A DNA stretch of 26,910 nucleotides. It comes from Pelargonium cotyledonis (Eukaryota > Streptophyta > Magnoliopsida > Geraniales > Geraniaceae). The notes below the pieces were generated by a model, which was given only the letters and a program-made list of their open reading frames with translations, was not told the DNA's origin and searched no databases. Positions within the stretch are counted from its first letter, which is position 1, and each line of letters begins with the position of its first letter. Below are positions 1 through 9,761 of the stretch, piece after piece. The position numbers were made by a program, and so were the translations under genes. The stretch covers positions 1 through 26,910 of the forward strand of contig JAYMTA010000553.1 of assembly GCA_036897625.1 (NCBI GenBank). Reading direction: 5' to 3'.

Positions 1-287
1 TTTTTTGGAATATCTATAATAAAATATGTACAAAATATTAACATTTGTAATAAATTTATTAAAATATTGAAACTTATCCATTTTCTACCCTAAATATTTT
101 GATTAGGAATATGTAATATACATGTGAAAATACATGTAAAAATTCATAAATGAAAAAATACTTTTCCTTATATTTTTGTATTGGTCAAATGTGAAAATAG
201 AACAATCTTCCGTATAAAGTTAAAACAATATATATATAACGTTCACCAAAAAAAAAAAAACATACATATAACTAACATTCAGTGATG

Positions 288-411
288 CTAAAAGAGATCG
301 TGCAAGGGCCTCCAACCTTCTTGGAAGAAAGCTCCTGCTAAATCTCCTACAACCTCAAATGTATGCAAGTCGCACTCCTTTTCACAAACAACCAAACATC
401 TTTTGGATTCA
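288..411 (-). CDS. Orphan 3'-terminal exon of an unidentified gene
   Basis: On the minus strand an acceptor (AG at 413-412) is followed by one base completing a codon, then 40 open codons and a TAG at 290-288. The other two frames of this stretch carry stops. The residues look protein-like: Cys/Glu-rich at the start (KRCLVVCEKECDLHTF), then a hydrophobic-acidic run and a tail ending EGWRPLHDLF. I do not recognise the family. I could not find convincing upstream exons between 412 and 1400, so this may be the last exon of a gene whose other exons are short or diverged, or a relic exon. The exon call rests only on the acceptor, the open frame and amino-acid composition. Confidence 0.35.
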
Positions 412-1474
412 CTATATGTAGATATTACACATTGAGAATGCAAGAGGTTAGTAGATGACTCAAATCAAACACTAAAAAATGTCAAATATTAATATATGTT
501 ACATACTAGTCTGAAAAGCACTCAGCAGTACCTAAGATTGAACACAATAGCAGTGAAAAATAGAAACAGCCTGGTGTAGCAAAAACCAACCATAAAAGCC
601 CTGAGCTACTTGCTTTGTTTGTTGTATGGATACATAATGTAATACAAGAACCACTGAATAGATAAGAAAAGAGAGGGCCTACACCACCCAAGGGTAGTAG
701 CGTAGCTCACAACACATGCTATAATTATGTGAGTAAAAAAAATGTTTGTGTACGTACAATTTCCGCTTAACATACTCATAAAGAAAAGTGAAAATTTTAA
801 CTGTGGACATATAGTTTGAACGGAGAATTATTTAAATGTAGTAAAACGATTTCAAAATATCAACTGTGTACAAATGTATGGACGCACTTAAAAATTCCGT
901 AGTATAAACGGAAAGAAAAAAGCGAAGACCTGCCTACAACGAACAATAGAAATGCAATTAGCGAAAAATAAAATAATGGAAATGCTACTGCATGCAAGAA
1001 TCAAGAGAGCAGTATAGCAGTAGGAAGGTTGGCGTAATGTAGCTCAAACAGTAAGCAAAGCAGTACTGCACGTAGCTACAGTGTTGACACATACATATAC
1101 AGAATGTCAAAACTAATTATATATTCATCATTACTCTATCATTTCATTCATCCCGGTTTGCGACATTATAATTAATGAACACGTACGCACGTGCGCGTCA
1201 CCATCTTGTCTCTTCCGTGCCGACCTTATCAATAAAAAGCCCTGCCTGCCTGCGTCAATACCGGGGACACCCACTCGTGACTTATCAGCTCACCGCTCAC
1301 TTACCTTTTTTCCTTGTCTTTTATTTTTTTCCTTTGTTTTTTCACACTGACTAATTATGGTTTGTTGTGCCTTAATAGAACAAGCCATTTTTTTCCAAAA
1401 TGCAACGCATATTAAGGCTAAAAGCTCGCGGGAGCAAATGTTTTTGAGAGAAGGATAAAAAAAATGAAAAAATG
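412..1474. other. AT-rich stretch, no supported gene
   Basis: Short open frames on the minus strand (for example 506-691) have no recognisable motif and no clear splice context; they could be intron or intergenic sequence of the gene ending at 288. A less AT-rich patch at about 1165-1310 with an ACGT core (cgtacgcacgtgcgcg) could be promoter-like, but nothing downstream supports a transcript. Confidence 0.4.
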
Positions 1475-1768
1475 TTAATTTTATTCCTTGTACTATTTAA
1501 AACGTTTCGGTTTAGTCCCTAAATTTTTAAGTGTTTAAGAATAGTTCAAAGTTGAGCAAAACGATTGATTTTACTCCAAAGATGGACGAAAAATTTACAA
1601 ATCAATTCATTCCGTCACTAAATTTAAAGGAATGGACTGATTTGGAACGTTTTTTTCCAACTTTGGACTAAAATTGATCGTTTTGCTCAATTTTGAACTA
1701 TTTTGAAACACTTAAAAGTTCAAGAACTAAACCGAAAAACTTTGAATAATTAGGGGACTAAAATGAAT
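1475..1768. mobile_element. Foldback / long-TIR MITE
   Basis: The left arm (about 1475-1590) and the reverse complement of the right arm (about 1652-1768) align along roughly 115 bp, sharing blocks such as TTTCGGTTTAGT, TTTAAGTGTTT, ATAGTTCAAA and TTGAGCAAAACGAT. Only about 60 bp separate the arms, so the whole element can fold into one long hairpin. There is no coding capacity. This is the architecture of a foldback or long-inverted-repeat MITE, a class that can feed small-RNA production. The superfamily is not assignable because no clean target duplication was seen. Confidence 0.75.
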
Positions 1769-3456
1769 TTTTTTTCGCAACAAAAAATGGAAGTAATTAA
1801 AATAGTGAAGATTGCAAATTCTCATGTATGGTATGGGGATGAAGTTGGGTTTCGCACGTGTGAAAGGAAGTGACAATACACATATACATACATCATTGAG
1901 GATTGGGTGATTGTAGTGCGTAGAATTCGGTCAAAGATATAGGTGGGGCCATGTGTGGGGTCTGCTAGGCAACCAATGAAAAGCTAGGGGTATAATCGAG
2001 GAAATCATATTGCAATCTATTGCTTTATGATTGACGCCTCGCTGACCGGACTGTCGTATTAGCAGCCTCGTCACCCACTCTCTGTAATGCAGCTTTGTCC
2101 TTTCACGTATAGGGGTACAAACCCTACGACCCAAGCTCAACCCTGATGGAGACCAAAGTCGCATCTCCCTCTTCCGAAAAGGTTAACAACTCTCGAATGG
2201 GATAATTGAAAATATTTATTCCGGTTGTTGAAAATGTTTCACTCTTATTACGAAGATGTACAACTTTATATTGACTGTTCGAAATAAAAAATAACTCGCA
2301 TTAATTTCAGCTACTATAGGTGTCCAATCTCATCTTTGAGTCCTCAAATGCACGTATGGGATACCAAAGATCGACATATAACTCCCATAAGCTGATCATT
2401 GTGTAGTCGGATCTCAAAATCATTTGATCATCAAATCGCTTGATAACCAAACATTTCAATGAACGAATAAAGGCTCAATAGACCTAGTTCGATCACCCAT
2501 CTATTCGATGACCTAATAGCACATTTTACAGTACTCAATTTACTCATTTGACATGATATTGTACACCCAGTTTGTTTAGCACATTATTAGAAATGGTTTA
2601 CAATAATGCGTGCATCATGCATACCAAAATACAACTAATTAAAAGTACATGTATTAGAACTCCAACACTAATCCGACACATTTATTAAAAGAACGACTCA
2701 ATTATGAAATATGTGATCAACTTAACACGTTAATTTTGTATAATGTTACGACACAAACTATAACATTAAAATTACAATTTATACTGTACTTCAGTACTTG
2801 TGTGTGCAATTTATTCACGCTAAGAATATAAAATTTACATCAATCAACGACAGGAAATGCTGAGGAAGATCTAGGGAGGATGTGAAGGAAGTTGACATCC
2901 TAAAATTATGGGTTTGTATAATATTCTGAAAAGTAGGCTCTTAGTTCTGACGTTACTGTCTCATTCCCAGTTGTAAATTTTTTTTTTCATCTCCAAAGCC
3001 TGAATTTGAATCCTTCATTCATTATTACTAGCTTTTATTGCAGTAATGGCATGAAGATTTGACGTATGGTTACTGATTATTTTGTTATTTTATTTTATTT
3101 TATTTTTGTGGTCAAGCTACCCTATCTTTCCCACCATTCGAGGCATGCATTTCTGAATAACAGCTATCCTCTATAGTTGTACTAACATATTACTGTCTCT
3201 TAAAATATTTATTAAAAAAAACGAACAAAAAGTGAGAAGGTGAGTACTTTGGGTGATAGGTAATTATTTTCTTGTGACCAGTCTTAAATTTAAGTTACTA
3301 AACAATTTTTTTCCAAGAAATTATGAAGGATACTTCAAAATTACAATGAAATAACAAGTCATGTGCAGTATATGCGACGAGAGAAGACCCTTTCATTTAA
3401 TTTTAAGAGCCGAAATGATTTTGAGAAAGTTGTGATGCTAATTTAGTATGAAGAGT
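1769..3456. other. Intergenic sequence, no supported gene
   Basis: Mostly AT-rich sequence. Less AT-rich DNA at 1931-2170 holds a 77-codon minus-strand open frame with no recognisable motif; it is flanked by AT-rich DNA and could be a small insertion of unknown origin. A TTTTA microsatellite lies at about 3087-3106. Nothing else could be supported. Confidence 0.4.
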
Positions 3457-3629
3457 AACCACTAAGGGCGGCGCAATTGGTTAATCCATCTGTGCGAGTG
3501 AGAGGAGGTCTCAGGATCAATTCCCACTCAACACATCATTGGTGGTGGTGGTGGTGAAAGAGACCACTTTAGTGCGGTAAGGTGCCAAAAACTCTAGGCT
3601 AAGGTTAAGAGAAATAATTTTTTTTTTTT
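3457..3629 (+). mobile_element. tRNA-derived SINE, copy 1
   Basis: The element begins AACCACTAA, then shows an A-box-like GGCGCAATTGGTTAATCC, a B-box-like segment (GGATCAATTCCCAC), a (GGT)n tract, a conserved body (GTGCGGTAAGGTGCCAAAAA) and a T-rich 3' tail ending near 3629. A second copy with the same order and about 80% identity lies inverted at 21225-21393, which fixes the boundaries. This is the layout of a plant tRNA-derived SINE; the family name is not assigned. It lies about 430 bp upstream of the SKL2 promoter region. Confidence 0.75.
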
Positions 3630-3839
3630 AACAATATTGGTTACTTGTATATATACACCTTTAGAAAATCATCTTGTCTTGAATAAACAAGCAATATTTT
3701 ACTAAACTTGTGTTATTAAGAGTAGAAAAAGTACCAAGTTGGTCAATGAATTTTCTTGTTTACACCAATTTGGGCTCTGAATTTTATTTAACCCAAAATT
3801 TAATGACCAAATTCTGTCTTGAGAGTATGCTCATAAGTG

Positions 3840-4014
3840 TAACTAACCGGTTGAGCTAGCCTACCAAGCCCATATGGCCCATCTGATAGATCATGGGCCT
3901 GTTGGAGTGAATTTTGAGACAGGCCTTTCTTGAATTGTCGTGAGTTAAATGATTGGGCCTAATAAAACCTTGTCAGTCCACAACTAAAATATAATAACTA
4001 GATAATTTGAAAAA
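3840..4014 (+). promoter_or_regulatory. SKL2 promoter region with site II motifs
   Basis: Several TGGGCC/GGCCCA (site II, TCP-binding) motifs cluster here: GGCCCA near 3876, TGGGCC near 3894 and TGGGCC near 3954. A TATA-like AAATATAATAA lies at about 3986-3996. Site II clusters are typical of constitutively expressed nuclear genes for organelle proteins. This fits the plastid-targeted product encoded immediately downstream. The transcription start is not determined. Confidence 0.5.
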
Positions 4015-4056
4015 ATGGTGGCTTCAATTCTATCCATTTCTCTGCTTCTTCTCTGA
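4015..4056 (+). other. Candidate uORF upstream of SKL2
   Basis: An ATG at 4015 opens 13 codons (MVASILSISLLLL) ending with TGA at 4054-4056, nine bases before the main ATG at 4066. If the transcript starts upstream of 4015 this would be a small hydrophobic upstream ORF. If the TATA-like site near 3990 sets the start near 4020, it would be skipped. Confidence 0.3.
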
Positions 4057-4065
4057 CGCATAGAA

Positions 4066-7000
4066 ATGGCTACTGCCACCACTCTCTGCTCCTCCCAAAG
4101 TCCCATCAAAATCCTAGTCTCTTTCTCTCGCCAAACTCCATCTCCTTCCACGTTCAGACCTAATTCCGCTTCCTTTCAGCGACTCTCTCTCTCGACTCCT
4201 CTCCTCGCATTGAACAATGCGGTCGCTTCCAAGAGATTTAGTCTCTGCCCCTGCAGATGTGTCTCTACAATCTCCGCAAACACCAGTAATTACGAGGTAA
4301 CTTTTCTTCATAATGCGTTTTTTGTCGTTAATTTGTAGTTTGATGTTTAAGATCATAATCTTGCAGGCCTGAATTTTTCTGTTTTGTTTGGTTTCCAGGA
4401 AATTTTTGTTGGAAATTTGTGTACGCACTAGTTTTATGTTTGAAGTTTTTAAGTTGATGAGTTATTCTTTTATGTATATTGATGTTTAGGATCATAATGT
4501 TGTCGCCTTTAGTTTTGTTTGGTTTCCATTGAGAAGTTGCATATGTACTTATTTTGTTGATTATTGAAAAAACTTAAGTTTGTGAGAGCTGATAGTGTAA
4601 GTGAAACAGAATTTCAACTTAGTCAGTGGTGTTTGTAATAATTTATGACAAGTATGTGAAACATAATGCAGTTTCAAGATGGTTCTACTGATGTGGAACT
4701 CAGATTAAAGCTTGGGGGTGGGGAAATACTGAATACCAAAGATGTTTTTGTGGATGCAAATGATACTTCTTTATTAATCAGAGTGAAGCAGTCAGGGACT
4801 CTCAACACACTCATGGAAACTAATCAACTGTTTGACAGAATAAAGCCTGGCGAAACTATATGGTTAGTGGTATTAATTTCTTTACAAGAAGAGATACTTG
4901 TGTGTTTTGACATTGAAATTTTGATTGGCGGTTATTATTTTGAACAGGTATTTAGATGATGATCAACTGGTTATTAGCATGAAGAAGCATGATCCTGAAT
5001 TGAAATGGCCTGATATTATGGATTCCTGGGAGTCCCTGACTGCAGGGTCTCTGCAGCTTTTCAAAGGAACATCAATATACATAGTTGGTGATTCAACTGA
5101 AATTAACCAGAAGGTGGCTCAGGAGCTTGCAATTGGTCTTGGGTATTCAACTCTATGCCTTTGGGTTATTGTTAGTTTCCAATGATAAAACTCTGCCTTC
5201 ATATTTGGTGCCAATATAAATCAACATCTATTAATTTTAACATAGTAAAATAGTCACCTCGTGTGTTCATATTTGTCCTTTTTTATCAGATAAAAGTTTG
5301 TTTGATATGGTTTTCAGGTATGCTCCACTTTATACAAAAGAGTTGCTGGAAACAATTTACAAGCAAAACATTGATTCATGTGAGTGTAATATTTGGCATT
5401 GATTTGTTGTCATGTACAAACTATCTCATAGTGACCTTATAACATCATGAACGCTATCCAAATGTCAATATTTCCCCTCTTACATGCAAATTATTATTAG
5501 CATTCGTTTCAGCCTGCAGTTTAGTTTGAAATTACATAGCTGCTTTTTTGGTTTAGGGATTTGACTTAGTCATTGCTTTTGCTTTCTAAGTTGGTAATTT
5601 AGCATAGCCATCAATTGAAATTGATGCGAACCTTTTTTAACTAAACAATGAAGGGATAAGAAGCTTGTCAAGTCCTTCAGCTGAACTGTCAGATTTTGTA
5701 CCCCTCAACTGCTACCCTATGAAGCATGAGTACGGGTACAAGTACCCAGTACGTTGGTACGACTATTTAAAATAAAAATAAAAAACTAGGTGCAGGTCCA
5801 AGGAGGGGTTTTAAAATAAGAACATAGTAGCCAAGAAAATTGATTACGAACAAAAGATTAAACTTAGAATAGTATCAAACAATGAGGAAAGGGCCGAGAA
5901 GTGAGAAGATGAAACAATAAAACAAAATATATTAGACAATATTGATTGTTGTTGCAAACTACGTATGCTAAGTGAAGGGATGAGAAGATGGAATGCAGTG
6001 AAATACAAAGTTAGAAGAATATTTTGATGTACAGAAAGTAATTATTTTATGGAGAATTACAGAGAAGAAGGAATGACATAAGTTATGGTTTGCAGGTTTT
6101 TGTCTGTAGAGAATGACATGTTAGAAAAATATAAGATGTGCAAGACATGAGTTCTAATCTGGTTTGCATTTTTTTTACCCAAAAATAACGAAAAAGTTAC
6201 CTTGGGCATGTACCTGGTACGTACCCAAAAGTACCCACAAAGTACCTCCTCTTAGGAGTACCCGTGCTATATAGTTGCTACCTATCCTAATGTGAGCCTC
6301 TTCCTCCTTGAGCTCGTTCTTTCCCATTACATCTCTATTTCCATAATGTTACACATGTGACATTTTGTCATCAACTTAGCTAACATTTCTTGCTAATATA
6401 ATTCCTTGTAATAGTTATGACATTTTGTCATCAACTTAGCTAACATTTCTTGCTAATATAATTCCTTGTAATAGTTATTTCATTCGGCAAATATGATCAT
6501 GCTGGTGGGACATTTATATATTTTGTTTCCAGGGGTACTAGCTGAAGGCTCTAACTCAGTAGCAGAAGCTGAAAGTGTAGTGGTAGAAAGCTTAAGTAGG
6601 CAAGTTCTATGCATAATTTTATTCTGGAGTATATTCCTGCCTTCCTGGAAAGAGACTATATCTGTTCTTTGCTTGGTTGGTCTTGCAGTCATGTGCGGAC
6701 TGTCGTTGCGACACTAGGAGGACCGCAAGGAGCTGCTGGAAAGACTGATAAATGGCGTCATCTTTATGCTGGATTTACTGTCTGGCTGTCACAGACTCAA
6801 GCTATAGGTACTTTGTTTTAATGTTTTGTCTAATCCTTCATTCTGCATGAGTTGAGCTTACAACGTACAAGTCTAGGCTTTCGGTTTGGAATAAAGCACA
6901 GAATGATATATACTTATACTACCTGAGTGATGTGGTTTTTTCTATTGCGTCCAAGTTTGTATTTAGTTTTTAACACAACAACTTATAATTTTGGTGCTTC

Positions 7001-8330
7001 ATTGCTTCCATCAAAGGAAAAAAGAGGGGTGGAGAAGCCTGCACTTATTTCACAAAGGGCATCTCTTTATCCACTATTACTAGTTGAAAAGAAAGAGATT
7101 ATACCAGCATTTTGTCATTTATCAATAAAATTGTGAACCAAAATGAAAGTGCTTAATGATTAGGTACAATGCTGTACCGAGTTCAAGGCCCCAATAAATA
7201 CCTTTTCAGTGATGCTTTTGGTTTCTTTACACCCTATGTTGCTGCTAGTTAGCAGTTAGGATAATTGTCAACCTTCAATGCAGATGAATATTCAGCAAAG
7301 GCTGAGGCCAGGAAGCATGTTCTAGAGGGCAACGTTGGGTACTCAAATGCAGATGTGGTTGTCAAGCTTCAGGGTTGGGATCCTGATCATGCAAAAAGTG
7401 TGGCTCAGGCATCTTTAAGTGCCCTCAAACAATTGATTTTGTCAGACAAGAAACTTCCAGGTACCTTATTTATCATTAACAGATTCTATGTTTCTATACT
7501 TGCTAGAATCTGCAAGATCTTGTTTCTTAGTCTTAATGTTGAATATGTAGAATAGTCATAAAGCTAATGTCTGAATAAGTGGCATTAAATATCTGAAACA
7601 ATTCAGCTGCAGCTAATATTATTCAACCTATTCCGAGCAAAACAAAATACGGGCAACCAACATAGAAATTCAATTCCAAACATAAGTCTCTGTGCCCAAT
7701 ATGATTATAGAAACCATTTGGCACATTTCTATGTACAAATACACCTGAAAGCAGTTCCATCTCCTTAGTCCTTCCAAGCTCATATACGATTTCCGTAGTT
7801 GAAATTGTGAAATGAAACTATTTTCCAGTTATAATGTTCATGAAGTGCATAAATATGTCAACAATGATCCAGTTCGGCAGTAGGGGTAAAGAAATTGTGT
7901 GATAGACTGCCAAATCCAACAGTTATAATGGTGTGACACTGAATATTTCTTCAAACAGAAAGGATAACAAAGAATAAGAAAATAAAGTGGATACAATTTA
8001 TTCCGTACTCTTGCATGTTATGATTGAAATCTCAAATAATGAGTTGCAAAAAAAGTATGGATAAATGTTTTTATTCATTGTCAAGGAACCTTAAAATGCC
8101 CCTCAAGATTTAGCATGTTCAATCTTTGAGTAGACTGGCAGAGTTGCAGTAGTAAAAATAAAATATTATCATTGCTATGTTTAGTTTCGGTGTAAGTTCA
8201 GTCATTCTGATCTGTTTCTGAAGGTAAAAAGAGTCTCTATATAAGGCTAGGATGTCGTGGCGATTGGCCAAACATCATGCCTCCTGGTTGGGATCCATCA
8301 AGCGGAGATCTTCCTCCCGGCTCATTTTAA
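4066..8330 (+). CDS. SKL2: Inactive shikimate kinase-like 2 (SKL2), chloroplastic
   Basis: Eight coding exons give 382 aa: 4066-4296, 4672-4862, 4948-5142, 5318-5379, 6533-6599, 6689-6807, 7284-7460 and 8224-8330 (TAA). All phases match. Residues 1-60 or so are Ser/Thr-rich and basic, like a chloroplast transit peptide. Residues about 78-165 (from FQDGSTDVEL) resemble the CS/p23-like domain that marks SKL2 proteins. A shikimate kinase-like fold follows. Where shikimate kinase has its P-loop GxxGxGKS, this protein has VGDSTEINQK, so ATP binding of the normal type is not expected. The C-terminal exon encodes RLGCRGDWPNI and PPGWDPSSG. Plant SKL2 proteins are annotated as probable inactive shikimate kinase homologues of plastids; their role is not well defined. 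Length is close to the known relatives. Intron 5 uses a GC donor. The start is the first ATG of the transit peptide frame. Confidence 0.9.
5721..6276. mobile_element. hAT-like non-autonomous element in SKL2 intron 4
   Basis: The ends are inverted and rich in GTAC motifs: AGTACGGGTACAAGTACCC on the left and GTACCTCC...GGAGTACCCGTGC on the right. The flanks GCTACCCTAT (5711-5720) and GCTACCTAT (6277-6285) look like a slightly diverged 8-bp target duplication, which fits the hAT superfamily. No transposase reading frame is seen in about 556 bp. It sits entirely within the 1153-nt intron 4. Confidence 0.55.
6358..6477. repeat. Perfect 60-bp tandem duplication
   Basis: Two identical 60-bp units lie head to tail (6358-6417 and 6418-6477), beginning TGACATTTTGTCATC and ending ATAGTTA. 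They are 55 bp upstream of the exon 5 acceptor of SKL2. Perfect identity implies a recent duplication or an assembly artefact. Confidence 0.9.
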
Positions 8331-9761
8331 AACGGCCCTTCCAGAAAACCTCTCGTTTCGGCCAGCTATACTGTACAAGCAAGAGAATGTATGTTGTATA
8401 AATTTTGCTGCACAAATTTTTTTTCCTATTCTGTATTGAATATCAATTGCTTCTGCTAGTATAAATGCATTTTCCAACAAATATTCTCAGAACTACTTCA
8501 ATTCTTGTGATATGTGAAAGTGGCTATTGTAAATCATACGAATGATTATCGTCATATTTTTCTCTGTCGCCAAACATTAATCTCTTGATCAGGATCGAGT
8601 CAGGTACGCTCTTTGAAATTCTGGTTTGTGTATAGTTTGACAACTAGTTTTGTATTTTACATCCCAATCTCAGTTCCAGGCTAAAAGCAAAAGCTTAACT
8701 CCATATCTCCACCTCTTTCCTTTCAGGTAGAATTTTTGACAATGTGAGATGAATATGTTCTCTCGGAATAGCTACATGTACATATATATATATATGATGA
8801 GAACAGGTCAACCATCCAGTTACTTGTTATACAGGTTCATCAGTGAGTTTCTCAATAATTAGTTTAAATATTGCTCGTAATTTATTACTTCAGACGATAT
8901 ATTAAAAACGATGTCAAACTAGGGGTTTGAAGTCCAACCCACCTAGACAAGTTGATAAAAGGAGTAAAGACCTACGTTACTAACTTGTGGACCACTCGGT
9001 TTACAAGTCAACTTGAAAACCAAAAAACGACACTATCAAATTGAATCATAATGACTACAGTATCTTGAATAGTTCCTTAAATAAAAAACATCATCATCGC
9101 CACCACTGGTCTGCCATATGACTCAACAAACTCGAAAATTGATATGGTGGCTCCGCATGAATCACCACATTCCAAGTCATCTTTTTTTTTCATGCAGTTG
9201 ACATTACTACCACAAACCTCCTCCTGTCCTACGCACCCATCCAAAAAAAAAAAAATTGTGAATCTATCATGACATCTTTGCTCTTTAACTCTTAACTATA
9301 TTTTAACTTATTATCAAGCAAGAGTTCATTGTCTCAGTGAAAAAGACCGTCATTTGCTATCCAAAATCTCAAGCACCGCAGGCGACAATCAAGAACAACT
9401 ATGTGGAAATCCTACCCAACTCTCAAAACGGGTAAGTTCGGTTTTATTATTTGTATAAATGTTTGGACCAAATATTGGCTAATACAAATAACCATGAGAA
9501 TTAAATTAATTCTGAGTTGTAACATTGGATCCACACTGAAAGTTTGATTTGGTCAATCATAATGTTGTCCTCTATATTTTGAAAACATTTCTCAACCTCA
9601 ATTTCACTTTTTCTTTCTTCAAATCCGTTTTCCATGGCTAGCTCCTCCGCCATGTAACACGGAGACAAACACAAGGAAGATACGAAACATCATAACTGCA
9701 AATACATTAACCACATTCCCCAAAAGTTTCATTTCCTTAATTTTTCCAAACAAAATCAACA
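8331..9761. other. SKL2 3' UTR and intergenic spacer
   Basis: The SKL2 3' UTR probably occupies the first 100-300 bases, but no decisive polyadenylation signal was recognised. A TA microsatellite lies at 8782-8795 and an A-run at 9244-9254. The 5' leader of the F-box gene is expected in the last 100 bases before 9762. No further gene is supported. Confidence 0.4.

Noticed and set aside
506-691. 61-codon minus-strand frame with hydrophobic residues
   Set aside because: No homology-like motif, no splice context linking it to the exon at 288-411, and composition typical of T-rich non-coding DNA.
3540-3556. GGT repeat as an independent microsatellite
   Set aside because: It is an internal part of the SINE and occurs at the same place in the second copy.
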